Assembly (NCBI GenBank): GCA_021018815.1
Contig: JAITYX010000017.1
Coordinates: forward strand, 2,914,001 to 2,978,000
Direction of reading: 5' to 3'
DNA length: 64,000 nucleotides
DNA from: Talinum fruticosum
Taxonomy: Eukaryota; Streptophyta; Magnoliopsida; Caryophyllales; Talinaceae
The notes beneath the pieces are model-generated. The model was not told the DNA's origin. It saw only the letters and a program-made list of their open reading frames with translations, and searched no databases. Position 1 is the first letter of the stretch. The number at the start of each line of letters is the position of its first letter. A program made the position numbers and the translations under genes. This document shows, piece after piece, positions 1-11,356 of this stretch.

Positions 1-470
1 GATGGTTCACTAAAAAATGATAATGCGAGCAATGAGTTTCCTACTACGGGATGACCAAGGGAAGCTAATCAAGGCTGGAGCGTCCCAATTAGGTTTCACA
101 TCTATTTTAATTGCCGAAGCTAGTGCGCTTAGATATGATCTCCAAGAGGCGAGTCAAAGCAAACATTATTTCACTTCAAATTAAAGGCGATGACAAAATC
201 ATCATTGAGACTCTTCGAGGCAACATCAAGCCACCGTGCGATTGATTTTATCATCAAAAATCACCCGATTGATGTTTTATTTTAGGAATTGCACTTTCAA
301 ACATGTGTATAGAGAAGCAAATTGTGCGGCAGATTAGTTGGCACAACGAGGGCACAAGTTTTTGGTGCCGTCCTCCTAAGAATATTGTCCATCCCATTTC
401 CTCTCTTTAATTATGGCAAACGACACTCTAGATAGAACGCTTGTGAGAAGGGATGCGTAGCGATCTACGG
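1..470 (+). pseudogene. Decayed RNase H domain of a non-LTR (LINE) retrotransposon
   Basis: Translating across several frame changes gives recognisable RNase H type-1 fragments in the right order: a start like DGSLKN, then RDDQGKLIKAG, AEASALRY and LQEAS, then GDDKIIIETLRGN, then FRNCTFKHVYREANCAAD and LAQRGHKFLV. This is the RNase H domain often found at the 3' end of plant LINE polyproteins. In an active element it degrades RNA in RNA:DNA hybrids. Stops and frameshifts break the reading frame repeatedly, so it is dead. The element probably begins to the left of the window. The family is clear from the motif order; the element subfamily is not known. Confidence 0.75.
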
Positions 471-769
471 TGTTTTTCCTCTTTATGCATTCTCAAAAAA
501 AAAACCTGTGTTGTTTCATTTTGATAGAATAGACAACTTTCTTTAGAACTTATAAACATAATTATTTACTGCGGCATTGAACTGGGGTTGTTCCAATTCG
601 TGAGAAATTCGCCTGGCAAATTATACTAGGGATTGTAAATTGTGGTTTAAGCCGATTTTATAGGCAGTAGGTTTCCTGTATTATGCTATGCCGTCCAAAT
701 AAGCATTCAGTGTTTTTGCTCCATTTTCTGTCTCTCAATCTAGCTCCCCACTTCATTGCAGTTAAACCC
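471..769. other. Spacer between LINE remnant and NYN/zinc-finger gene
   Basis: About 300 bases of ordinary AT-rich sequence. It should hold the promoter and leader of the gene starting at 770, but I see no clear TATA box or other named element. An in-frame ATG at 683 would extend the protein by 29 residues. That extension (rich in Leu, His and Phe) looks like translated leader rather than a conserved start. Confidence 0.4.
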
Positions 770-1938
770 ATGTACCTGGGCACTCGTAAAACTCCAAAAA
801 AATTGGGTCTTTTGAGTAAAATGCTTATCAGAAGATCAAAGACCCTCATGCCCTTATCGAGATTGGATGCATTTTTTCATTTTGCACAGTATGTGTCTTT
901 TTATTCTTCAAATTGGCCATCTTCGTCAGTGGTGAAAGTTCCCCAAAGCACAATTGGGATTTTTAGGGACTTAGAGAACAAACCCCCAAACTCAGTTTCC
1001 CCGTTTGAAGCTGCCCTTAGGTTAAAAAGGGCAGTTTCTTCCTTTGGTTTTGTTAGATATATGATAGCTTATGCCAACCGCCATGCGTTTAGTTATGTGC
1101 CACCGGCAGTTAGAGAACATAGAATGGGGAGGAAGGTGTTGAATCATTTAGAAAACAAGGGCGTCATCAAGCCTGTTGAGCCATATGTATGTCGGGTTTG
1201 TGGAAGGAAGTTTAACACTAATGAGAAGTTTATTAACCATTTCAAGATTCACGAACAGGAGCATCAGAAAAGGCTGAATCAGATAGAATATGCAAAAGGG
1301 AAGAAGAGAGTGGATTTGGTTGGAAAATATGCGATGAAGATGGAGAAACATGAGAATGCTGCTCGGGACATTTTGACCCCAAAGATGCGCTCTGGGTTGG
1401 CGGAGGATTTGAAACGGGCTGGTTTCTGGGTGAAGACTGTGTCTGATAATCCACAAACAGCAGATGTTGCTCTCAGGAGTCTTGTGGTGGGCATGATAGA
1501 TCATAAACGTATACAACGATTGGTTCTTGTCTCAGATGATTCAGATTTCGTAGGCATTTTGCGTGAGGCTAGGGAGAGATGTGTCAGGACTGTAGTTGTA
1601 GGTGATAATGATAATGGGGTGCTTAAGAGAAATGCAGATGCCTGTTTTTCTTGGAAGGAGGTCTTGATTTGTAAAGCAAAAAAGGAGGCGGTTTCAGTTG
1701 TGAGCCGGTGTAAAGACCGTGATGTCTTGAAGAGACTAGAATGGTCATACAATCCAGAAGAAAAAGAGATGCTTATGAGGGTAGTGATAATAGTGATTTT
1801 GAGGATTTTCAAATTGAGGATGAACAACTTGAACATTCAAGTGGACACGAGTATACTCCTGTGCAAAGGAAAGATGATAGACCCTGGTGGGACTTGGATT
1901 CAGAAGGTAATGGTGCCTCTTCGAATCATCAGACTTGA
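770..1938 (+). CDS. NYN-domain nuclease-like protein with C2H2 zinc finger; one frame break
   Basis: Member of the plant family annotated as putative endonuclease with a C2H2 zinc finger (At5g61190/At5g52010 type). The NYN (PIN-like) fold is split around the finger. Its N-terminal half holds RDLENKPP near residue 70 and IAYANRHAFSYVPP. The finger, C-x2-C-x12-H-x3-H, is at about residues 141-161. The C-terminal half holds LVSDDSDF near 255 and TVVVGD. The catalytic role is known only for the wider NYN/PIN family and is inferred here. The first 45 residues are rich in Arg, Lys and Ser and could be a mitochondrial presequence. The frame set by the domains breaks at an A5 run (1761-1765). One more A would join it to an acidic tail (GSDNSDFEDFQIEDEQ) ending at 1938, giving about 389 residues. 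Without it the frame runs on to 2134 with unrelated residues. No introns. The usual DNK motif reads ENK here. Confidence 0.75.
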
Positions 1939-2138
1939 TTGTAAGCATCTCTGTTTCAGTTGGAATCACATAACTTACCAGGAAAGCAATGCATTCTTTT
2001 TAATCCTTCAAACTAATGTGAGTGCATGGCCTTCACCATTAAAAAATAACCATTTTTTGATTTATGATGTCATTCAATCATTTGTATCTCTGTTGATGTG
2101 GAGTTGTTTCATATGCAGTGAAATAAGAGGCTAAATGA

Positions 2139-2660
2139 GTTGATCTTTGAAGCAATCAGTGGACTTTTAGGGGAAATAAGTGTCTTCATTTCCTGTAAGC
2201 TTATTTCTCAAAACCAGTTGTCTATGGCCGTCCTTTGTATTACTGTATTTCTAGTCATCTAGTGCTTTGCTTGTAAAGTTTTATGGTTTCCTTAGATTTG
2301 ATTATAGATGTATTTGCTGCTAGAATTTGCTCAACTATTACTACTATTACAAAGTGTCTCCTCATGAGGAGTGATTAAGTGAATGCCCTTTGTTTTTGAA
2401 ATCTTTACACCAGCCTATAGTTTGGTATATAGAAAGGATAACTACTTGGGATTGCTGCTAGTGACCACAGGAAATAGAAGGCAAGCTTCTCAGAATATGT
2501 AGAACATAGTATCTTAGACGATGCTATAAGGAGATTTATGCTGGTTTGGTGAGTCCTTAGGTTTGCTTGACACAATCAAAGTTCGTCTTGATCTCAGTTT
2601 GATTGGAGCTCAACTTGAATCCGGTTTGGTTAAAAGTTTGGCTCAGCTTGGTTTATCAAG
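2139..2660. other. Downstream region of the zinc-finger gene, no gene seen
   Basis: AT-rich sequence that probably carries the 3' untranslated region of the gene ending at 1938, followed by unassigned DNA. No coding homology, RNA gene or clear repeat boundary is visible. Confidence 0.4.
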
Positions 2661-2664
2661 TTGA

Positions 2665-2905
2665 GCTAGCCTAGTGAGACATAATCCGTTTGATCATGTG
2701 ATAAGGAAAACCATATCCAATTAGCAAAGCCTCAAGAAAATCCCAACACACGAGTATCATAGGCTTTCTTCAAATCAATCCTCATCATGCACCGGGGGAT
2801 ATATTCTTGCTATGATACATCTTCACAAGATCCTCACATATCATTATACTCGTGGAATATGGATTTGGCTCCAATGAAAGCTCCTTGTGATTCATCCATG
2901 TTAGA
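2665..2905 (-). pseudogene. LINE reverse-transcriptase fragment
   Basis: On the minus strand, with a few frame changes, this reads ESQGAFIGAKSIFHEYND, then CEDLVKMYHSKNISP, RIDLKKAYDT and WDFLEALLIGYGFPYHMI. These match the conserved run of the plant LINE reverse transcriptase from the QGAF motif through KAYD to the GFP motif. Stops and frame changes show it is inactive. It is on the opposite strand to the RNase H remnant at the window start, so the two are either different insertions or parts of one rearranged element. Only about 80 codons remain and the YADD catalytic block is not seen. Confidence 0.8.
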
Positions 2906-5330
2906 CTTTGTATTTACCACTTTTTACCTCTCATTTCACCAATTTCCATGATAATATTAAGGATTTATTTTGGATCGGTTTTTGCTTAGTTTCTCTTAAT
3001 CATTATCTAAATTTATAAAACTCTTAATTATAGGTATTTGAATATTAATATGGGAGATTTGGGATGAATTTAATGAAAGATGATAAAAAGGAAGGTTTGA
3101 GCTTAAGAGGAAGCGAGAAGAACGATGCAAACTCACTAACCTAAGTTGCACATTGATGTGATCAAACCTCACTCTCGAGCAAGCTCAGAGGGTCTAAGAG
3201 GGTTCACTCAAACTGCAACCGGAATCAAAGACTGAAAATAGAAGAACTAACTGAACCCAGCAGAACAGAATGCTCAACTCTTGGGAGCAGGATGCTCCCA
3301 ACACTATTAAACAAATTGCTCAACACTCGCTAAACAAAATGCTCAACAAGGAAGAGATAGTTCCTGAATTGAGTTAAGGGATACAATAGCACCCACCTAG
3401 ATCAATTTAGGGGAGTTTTGAGGTTTGTTTGCGTTTTCACCAACAAGGGAGGCTCAAAAACCTAAAAGATCACCACTTGGTTCCCAAACCAAGATACATC
3501 AGCAAAGGGATTAAGGGTAGGAAGTTTGAATCTAAAAACTTTCTAAATTTTCTCAATTTCACATAACTCAACTTAACTATCTTTACAAGTTGAGAGGCTG
3601 AGAGAGGGCCTTTTATAGTGGCCTTTTCCCTCTAAAAGTCTTTCCTAGCTCCTAAGGAAAGATTATATTAAGCACACTTAATTAGCAACAAATTACAGTA
3701 ATTAGAGCTAATTAAACTTAAAAAAAAAAAAGAAAACCTTTGGAAAGACAACTTGGAGTGATTTCTAGCCAATGAACTTGCATATCTTTTTGGCTGTTCC
3801 TTTTCTTGACCTGGCTTGGAAAAGGTTGGTAATAATGAGGCCTAGCCACCAAGAAACTTCTTGGTGGACCACCAAAAGCCGTAGCCGTTCCTAGCTGTTT
3901 AGGCTTGCGTAGCCCATTTGCTTGCTGATTTGGTTAGGGTTTTAGGGGTCCCTAACACATGTAACTAGCTTATACAACATGCCTAAAATAAGATCAAAGC
4001 TGATTAACCAAAACATTCCAAAATTGCAAAAAATACCCAGAAAATAAAAAATTCTGGTGAGTTGGAACCCTTGCTTGGAATGCTCTTTCCTCCATTGAAT
4101 AATCTTCCTAATTTCATTTTAGGTTTGTCTATGACCTTGGTTGCTTCAAAATGAACTTCCTCTAAACTTTTATGTACATGTCTTACTAGCAACTGCAGTT
4201 GTTCTGGCTGGACTAAACTGAAGAGTATGGAACCCTGCTAGCAGCAACTAGGGATGGAAAATATCTATCACAAGATGTCCAAAACATAACTAAAAACTAT
4301 GTAAAATATTACAGACCAATAAATGTAAAAATTGTACCAAAAATAAAAAATCTCACTAAAAACTCCGAACTCAATATGCTGAAATTGGATTCCATGCATG
4401 GACAGTCCTCTTCATGTATCATGTTCCTTGACTGCATGTGGGACTTGTCCAAGGCCTTAACAGCCATGTACTGACTTCAAGTTTTATGCACATCTTTGTG
4501 CATCACTGAAATGGTCTGAACTTGTGCATGACTGAAGTGGTCTCAATGTTTGGCAAACCTGTTGGCAGCATGGGATGGATTTCATCCATCACAAGGTGTT
4601 CAAAACAGAACTAAAATACTGTCTAAATTATTGCAAATGAAATCTGAAAAAATGTTCAGAAAAAAATTTTCTGGGCCAACTAAGAACCCAAAGAGCTGAA
4701 TTTTGTGATCATGGCTGAATGGCCAATTCCTTCTTCACATTGCTCTATTCCCATCATGTTTGACTTGAGCAATGTCATTACACCCTTGATCTGCACTGCC
4801 ATGACCTTCTTCCTCACTCCTCTACCCTGTAGCTTGTTTTGCACATCTCCAACCTGGGTGCAGTGGCTGGAACCTTGTGGGCTACATGCATTTCAGCTCT
4901 TCCATGCATAGCTGAACTAAATATGGTCTTATCTGCCCTGACTTGAACTGCTTTCAATTTCTCCTGCCCTCCCTTGGCCATCTGCAGGTTCTGCACTTCC
5001 CGCATCTGAATTGAGGGGGCTGGATCCCTGCAGGTGGTGGCTGAAGGTGGAGTGTCTTCAACACAGAAACTGCCCTCAATGTCCTCAGCTTAATCTTGCT
5101 GGACTTAGCCAGATAAGGCCAGGACAGGCTGGTTTTTGGTTGCTTCCTGCATCTGCTGCAGTGTTTGTTGCTGAACTTGCCTGGGTTTGATATGCACATA
5201 GACTTTGATCGATGATGGAAAAATAATTCCATCACACATGCCCTTGTGCGAAGTCGCGCAGCCGTTCGCTACTCCCAGATCCAGATGAAGCCGCAAGTTT
5301 AGAAAAGGTGGCTCCATCAGCAGTGTAATT
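2906..5330. repeat. Unassigned repeat-like DNA without genes
   Basis: This 2.4-kb stretch has no credible gene. It holds two diverged copies of one segment in the same orientation, near 4235-4330 (gcagcaactagggatgg, then atcacaagatgtccaaaaca) and 4565-4660 (gcagcatgggatggattt, then atcacaaggtgttcaaaaca), about 320 bases apart. Around 3170-3400, related words such as aaatgctcaac recur. The pattern suggests untranslated or LTR sequence of an old retrotransposon, but I found no polyprotein motif or termini. Small open frames at 4814-5317 on the minus strand have no recognisable domain. Confidence 0.4.
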
Positions 5331-5735
5331 CTGCATGGCGGTGCGAGAAGTTATAAAAAATTGATGTCGTGCACAGTCAATATATTATTCACTCACTCAC
5401 TCATTTGTGCTTCCTTCGGTCACATCCTTCCACCTTTAAATACTAACGTAATTCCTCTTTCTTTCTCCTCTAAATCATTTTCTAGGAGTTGATACACCCT
5501 TTAGCTTCAGCCACGCTTCCCTCCCCTCTCTCTCCAAATCATCTGCTCACTCATAATCTTATTATACTCCCTTTCATCTTCACCACTATAACTTTGTCTC
5601 TGTTCTTGTTTCGTTTCTGATAAACCCACAGCAAATAAACCCAATCCCCCATGCCAAATCCAACCATATAATTTAGCTTCTGTAGAGATACAAAAAAATA
5701 AGGTAAAGTTTTGTCTTTCTACAACAGGAATTGAT

Positions 5736-7025
5736 ATGGAGAGGTATGATATATCGTGAAAGGTAGTCGCTCTAACAATTTTGGGGTTGCCAAGCTTGTT
5801 AGGGATAAGTGGACCCATGAGTTCTTTGCTGTTAAGTTCATCGAGAGGGGTCACGACTCACAAGGTCAGCTCTTGTCTCACCTAATCTCCCCTTTTAGCT
5901 TCTGGGCTTTCCTTTTCTTTTCTCGGATCACTTGATTCTATTGAGGTGTTTTATTTATTTATTGAGATCAATTTGGTAAAGTTCATATCTTGGTGCTTAA
6001 TTTGATGATGATGATGATGATCTGGGTTACTGAGATTTCTACTAGTTGCTCGATTTATTACTTGAATTGCTTATAGTTTTAATTTCGCGATGCAGATTGA
6101 CGAGCATGTGAGAGAGAGAGAATGAATCACAGCTCTTTCAAGCATCCTAATATCATTAGATTCAAGGAGGTACTTCAATCAAATTTTGTTGTATTTATCA
6201 AATGTTTACTTTTTTACATCTATTTTTATGTGGAAGTATGGGGTTGAAATCTCATTTCTGTAATGTAAGTTACCTGTTCCTTTCTATTACAGAATGCAGA
6301 AGCTTCACCTAGATCTTGAAATATAGCTAGGACTAACTAGATTATCAATGATCTGCTTTGTGATATAATTGCAACTCAAGCATGTTCTTTCTGTATAAGT
6401 CTGCATGAATTCCATTAAAAAATAGAAACCAACCAAATAGGCAGATGACATATCTATGAAGAAAGAAACGAATTACTTCTCAAATAGCATTATTTTATCA
6501 GAGATTACTATGTGTGCATCAAACAACTTAATAAAAACTACTGGGCATTCGTCCTTACTGACACTTAAAAATCTTTTGATTCTTTGTTTTTGCTCATCAT
6601 GCATCATCTTTTTGCCCCTCTTTTCTTTCTCCCACCAATATCTATCTGTTATTTGTTAAATATGCACTTCTCAACCATTGTGGTTAATGTTATTATACTA
6701 GTAGGCTGAATCAGACCTTTCTTTTCTTTTCTTTCTTTCTTTATTTTGCCTCTGCCATCTTATATAACAAACAGAGCTCATTTATATGGACTTTTTGTGT
6801 GTTTTAGCGGAGAATAACAATTCCAGAAATCAACACCCACCCCTGGTTTTTGCACAATTTACTAGCGAGGAGATATTGTTAATAATCCAAGAGGCGAGAT
6901 AGACAGGTGAGCTGGCAAATCTAGGTGGACTTTATCTAGGCAGCAGCATGGATTTCGACAATTTGGACGTTGATGTGGATTCGGATGATATAGAAAGTAA
7001 CGGTGAATTTGTATATCGTGTGTGA
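5736..7025 (+). pseudogene. SnRK2 protein kinase pseudogene (exons 1, 2 and last; kinase core deleted)
   Basis: Exon 1 (5736-5864) reads MERYDI, then a stop and frame change, then NNFGVAKLVRDKWTHEFF and AVKFIERGH. This is the glycine loop and ATP-lysine region of SnRK2. Exon 2 (6096-6169) reads IDEHV, a frameshift, then NHSSFKHPNIIRFKE, with SnRK2 boundaries. The final exon (from 6808) begins RRITIPEINTHPWFLHN and continues, after a deletion and an in-frame TAG, to GELANLGGLYLGSSMDF and the acidic end DVDSDDIESNGEFVYRV before TGA at 7025. The exons for the catalytic loop (HRD), DFG and activation segment are missing between 6170 and 6807. Splice sites AAG/GT, CAG/A and TTTTAG/C remain, so this came from a genomic duplication, not a processed mRNA. 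SnRK2s act in osmotic-stress and abscisic-acid signalling; this copy cannot. Confidence 0.85.
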
Positions 7026-8820
7026 TAACGATAAAAAATGAAGCTATACAGAATGTGCATCGAAATCCATGGACTCTTTTTGCCACGAGCGTCCCTAATT
7101 TGTGTCAAGTATGGTGTCATTGTTACTAAATCAATAAAACTGCGTCTTACCTCAGGAGGACTTGCTTTGTCTCATAGGGATTTTCAGTTCATCTTAGCTG
7201 TTTCAATCGCTCTTTTAATTTGGGTTCTGATACTGAGTGTTTGGTGTGATGCTTAAGTGTTTGCCTCAGGGGTGATTGATTAACGAATTATACCGTATTC
7301 CGAGGTTGACATATAGGTCACCCATGACTCCGTATAAATAACTAATCTTTGGAGTTTGGTTTACTATATGCAATAGCCATTCACTACCAAACAAGTATTC
7401 TAAATACACCAATCAAACAATTAAACATACCTCAATATAATGTGACCTAATTTGATGAAAAATATTATTATAAAAATAAAATTTTTAAGAATGAAAGTTA
7501 AAATCAATCAACCATAATAAATTGGTGCATTTTTTATCGACGTAGGCATAATTTTTAACACCTTAGATAACAATTTGTATCCCTTTGAATAGTTAACTTT
7601 AGACAAAAAGCCATCAAAGAAGTGATCTACCAAATACAACAAACATGACCAACTGTCACGCAAGATTGAAATTTAGTTCGAGAGTTAGACAAATTAAAAG
7701 TGTTACTAACAAGTTGCACTAGTTTTACCAACTTCCTTGCTCCTCAGTGGTAGGTGGTATTTATTATCATTGCACAGAGGTCACGGGTTCGAGGGTTGGT
7801 ATGAGCTGTGTAAGTATGAGCTGCAAGCACAAAAATAAAATAAAATGTTGCACTAGTTTCATCTTATTGTTATTATTTGTTTATAAAAAAGGAACTATGA
7901 ATAATCGTGTAAAAAGACATCAAATATGGTTTCGATGACAATTTTGAAATAATTTATTAATTAAATTAATCCATAATCACTATACATTTTTTGTTTTCTT
8001 CCTTAATTTTCTCAGTCTATTTTGAATTGGATATTTTTTGTCAATTTTGTTCAAAAAAGGCATAACTACTCTAAAATGCCTGATTTATTTTTGAACGATC
8101 TTGCGAAATTGACCTATTCACTAACTTATGGGACTAAGGTAGCATATATTTGAAACTTATTTGACCTCATTGAATCAAGAAAAACCAACATTGAGATACG
8201 AGATTCTGTCATTTCTATAACGCGTAAAAGTTATTATATTATAATTGCCTAAAGGAAAAATAAACTTCAACTTTACCAAAATGAACTTAAACTTCACCTC
8301 TAATATCCTACCATGAGTACTATAAGAATGCGGGAAAGAGTACTATAGGAATGCGGTCAACTAAACACCAGGAGTTAAAAGGCATTGAAAATGTGTGTGT
8401 TTTTTTCCTATGCTATCATGACACATTCTCACGGAAGGAATATTTAATAATATTAAATCTTATTTGTAGTTAAATTCAACAAATAAAACAAGTTATCATG
8501 CTACTTAAGCATAATTTTTGTATTTATATGTACATATTAATACGTTGAGAATCTTATCAAAACTAGATATGACAATTTGATTTTAATAGTTTTACCTTCA
8601 AATTACACCTTAAAATTATAGAAATATGTTGATTGTAATTTGTATGTAGATCCAAAACTATTACTGCAACTACTTATTACTTCATACAAAAAAGTGGAGC
8701 TGAAAAATTAAGAGTTTTGTTGATTTCTAAAAAAAATATGATTTTTGTCAATCTCTAAAAACCCAACCCCAAAAAAAAAAAAAGAAAAAAGACATTGATA
8801 AATCAACAAATATTATATTT
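7026..8820. other. AT-rich intergenic region
   Basis: No gene is seen between the SnRK2 pseudogene and the eS6 promoter. It contains a short SINE-like piece near 7738-7850. At 8316-8355 the phrase agtactataRgaatgcgg occurs twice in direct repeat. Otherwise it is low-complexity AT-rich sequence. Confidence 0.5.
7736..7845 (+). repeat. Possible truncated tRNA-derived SINE
   Basis: The segment has a box-A-like sequence (ctcagtggtagg, about 7743) and a box-B-like sequence (aggtcacgggttcgaggg, about 7779), spaced as in a pol III promoter, followed by an A-rich end (caaaaataaaataaaatg). This is the layout of plant tRNA-derived SINEs. No cloverleaf can be folded, so it is not a tRNA gene. No target duplication was identified. 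Confidence 0.45.
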
Positions 8821-8828
8821 GTGAATTT

Positions 8829-8970
8829 TGGGCTATAAAAAGGAAATATAAGTTTTAATAAGAAGCCCACACCAAGGAAACCTAAAATAAATCCGGATCC
8901 ATAATCGGAGCAAAGAATCGGGTCATCCTATCAATAAATAGACGAAGACAGGGTGAAGAGAAAAACCCTA
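8829..8970 (+). promoter_or_regulatory. Promoter elements of the eS6 ribosomal protein gene
   Basis: TGGGCT (8829-8834) and its reverse complement AGCCCA (8864-8869) match the site II motif. A telo-box AAACCCTA lies at 8963-8970. Site II plus telo-box is the established signature of plant ribosomal protein promoters. A TATA-like ctataaaaagg sits at about 8833-8843, but it is about 200 bases from the start codon and overlaps the site II copy, so whether it is the working TATA box is uncertain. Confidence 0.6.
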
Positions 8971-9044
8971 GCGAAGGCAGAAATAACTAGAGCGCTGTTG
9001 CCCTCACCTTTTGCGCTTGAGCCGCACCCTCTTTCTCCTTCGCC

Positions 9045-11356
9045 ATGAAGGTAGAATCTCTCTCCTCCGTCTCTCACTCTCTCTGAATTTCATTCCGTGG
9101 TATAACTGATTGCCTATTCTGCATACTCTAATCTCTCTATCTTGAATATTTGCAGTTTAACATCGCTAACCCTACGACAGGGTGCCAGAAGAAGCTTGAG
9201 ATCGACGATGACCAAAAACTGTGAGTTTTCTGAATACCATTTTCAGTAACCCCTTTTTCTCTTCTATATGATAACTGAGTTCCATTCTCTGTTTTGGTAA
9301 TGCCTACATTCTTCTGATGTAATTTAATTTGGAAAAGGTTGTGACTTTTCCAGTTGGGTGTGTTTGGATCTGCCCATTTGCTTGTTTTGGCTCTTTTTTC
9401 ATGGATTATGATCTATAGAGCTATACTTGACACTTCTAAATGCTAAAATCCAACGGTTGAGATTCCTGAGCTACATTTATATTTTTATGTATGTAATCTA
9501 TAATAGTATTTTCATTATTGGGTTGACGAACTTACTATCTTTTGTAGGGTTCATGTTGGTAATTTAACTGCCCATTGAGATATTTAAGCTGTTGGTTTTG
9601 CATTGGATTTATTTTATTGGAAATATAATTTCTTAATCCGCTTATGATTATTTTGGCCCTTTTTCATGGTCAAGTAAATTTTTACCATTTGCATATTTGT
9701 TTTTCTGACTAACCTAATGTGGTAAGCAGCGATTACATATATTGTTCTTCCTTATTGGTTATAGTGGAAATAGTTGTATGGTTTGCTATCTTGTTTGAAT
9801 TGGACGGGGTAAATTATTATTGGTTGAAAAATGGAAGGAAACGAAATAGCATAGGAACATGTTTTGGGTATTGGTCTGAAAGTTCCCCTTTACTCTTCTT
9901 CTTACACATCCATTTCCTTCCCGTAATCTCTCGCAATGCAAGCACATGTTTAAGGTGTCGACAGTTTTGGGCAATATTATCGACGTTTTTCAATGGTTAA
10001 GGCAATTAGTATGCGTCACTGGAGCGCTTAGCTCATGGAGAAAATATAGCGCATTCAGCCCTTTTCATTGCCAATATCGGTCTGACTGACTCGAGTTAAC
10101 CAATGCTTGCGTCATTGCCGTTCTTCCACGGCTTGGGGCACTCAGGTGCTCGTAAATCTGTTCTTCTATATAATATGTTTTTTTCTGGACCATCGATAAA
10201 TGTAATAGGAGTATATGTTTCTAACTTGCTGTGCTTATAATTGTGGTCTTGTTGTCTTTGTGTGGCCTTCTTTTGGATGGATTTTAGTTTATTTTTTGTT
10301 TGGTGCTTGGAGGGTTATTCTTACAATACATTTGGTTATGTTGTACAGTCGAGCTTTCTATGACAAAAGGATCTCACAGGAGGTTAGCGGTGATGCCCTC
10401 GGTGAGGTATATATATCTTCAGTAGCCTGAAAACTTAAACTTAATTAGGTTCAAATTAGATAAAGAGTAATTAAATTATTTTCTTTGCAGGAATTCAAGG
10501 GCTATGTTTTCAAGATTATGGGAGGATGTGACAAGCAAGGTTTCCCAATGAAGCAGGGTGTTCTGACCCCTGGCAGAGTCCGTCTATTGCTCCACAGAGG
10601 TTCGTGGCCTTTATTGATTAATTGTTATGCTGTGCTCTATCGGTGTTCTTATGTGACGTTTGAAGTAAGCTTTTATTTAATGGGATTGCTTGATATACTG
10701 TCAAGATGCTTTTTCTTTTGCATTTTTGATAAATCTTCATATATTTATTCAGGAACAACTTGCTTCCGTGGCTACGGACGACGTGATGGAGAGCGTCGTA
10801 GGAAGTCTGTCCGTGGGTGTATTGTCAGCCCTGACCTGTCAGTGTTGAACTTGGTTATTGTCAAGAAGGGTGACAATGATCTCCCGGGACTAACTGACAC
10901 TGAGAAGCCTAGAATGAGGGGACCCAAGAGGGCATCCAAGATCCGCAAGCTTTTCAACCTCTCCAAGGAAGATGATGTTCGCAAGTATGTCAACACATAC
11001 CGAAGGACATTCACCACCAAGTCCGGTATGGAATTGAATACCTGGAGATGCTTTTTCTACAGCAGTATAATTCGGTAGGAATTTTCTGACATAATTGTTT
11101 GGTTTTGACAGGGAAAAAGGTGAGCAAGGCGCCTAAGATCCAGAGATTGGTGACACCATTGACCCTTCAGAGGAAGCGCAGAAGAATTGCATTGAAGAAG
11201 AAGAGGATTGCCAAGGCCAAGGCTGATGCTGCCGAGTACCAGAAGCTCCTTGCCCAGAGGCTGAAGGAGCAGAGGGAGAGGCGTAGTGAGAGTTTGGCGA
11301 AGAGGAGATCTAGGCTCTCTGCAGCCACCAAGCGCCCATCTGAGGTTGCAGCTTAA
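9045..11356 (+). CDS. RPS6: 40S ribosomal protein eS6 (RPS6), six exons
   Basis: Component of the small ribosomal subunit and, in plants, the classic phosphorylation target of the TOR-S6 kinase pathway. Exons: 9045-9050, 9156-9220, 10349-10406, 10491-10599, 10753-11025 and 11112-11356. All introns are GT-AG and phases agree, giving 251 residues. The first exon holds only Met-Lys. The protein reads [19 protein letters not shown], then [53 protein letters not shown], and the basic C-terminal helix with [16 protein letters not shown], where plant eS6 carries its phosphoserines. Length matches the family (about 250). No frame breaks. The telo-box and site II motifs upstream fit coordinated control with other ribosomal protein genes. 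Intron 2 is long (1128 bases). Confidence 0.97.
9975..10165 (+). ncRNA. Possible structured RNA in eS6 intron 2
   Basis: This part of intron 2 is less AT-rich than its surroundings and can form nested pairings. Ggcaat (10001-10006) pairs with attgcc (10067-10072), and gcgct (10025-10029) pairs with agcgc (10048-10052). A second GCCG/CGGC stem lies near 10117-10132. Plant ribosomal-protein introns often host snoRNAs. However, I find no convincing C/D boxes, no H box matching ANANNA and no terminal ACA, so no class can be assigned. Confidence 0.2.

Noticed and set aside
1939..2134. Extended C-terminus of the zinc-finger protein to 2134
   Set aside because: The residues after the A5 run in that frame are unlike the family, while the other frame gives an acidic tail that fits.
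7038..7256. 72-residue frame after the SnRK2 pseudogene
   Set aside because: It lies beyond the pseudogene stop in unrelated AT-rich sequence and has no recognisable features.
7736..7800. tRNA gene
   Set aside because: Box A and box B words are present but no cloverleaf or acceptor stem can be formed; treated as a SINE-like fragment.
10485..11078. 197-residue frame in eS6 reading through introns
   Set aside because: It joins exons 4 and 5 with intron sequence; the spliced model matches eS6 exactly.
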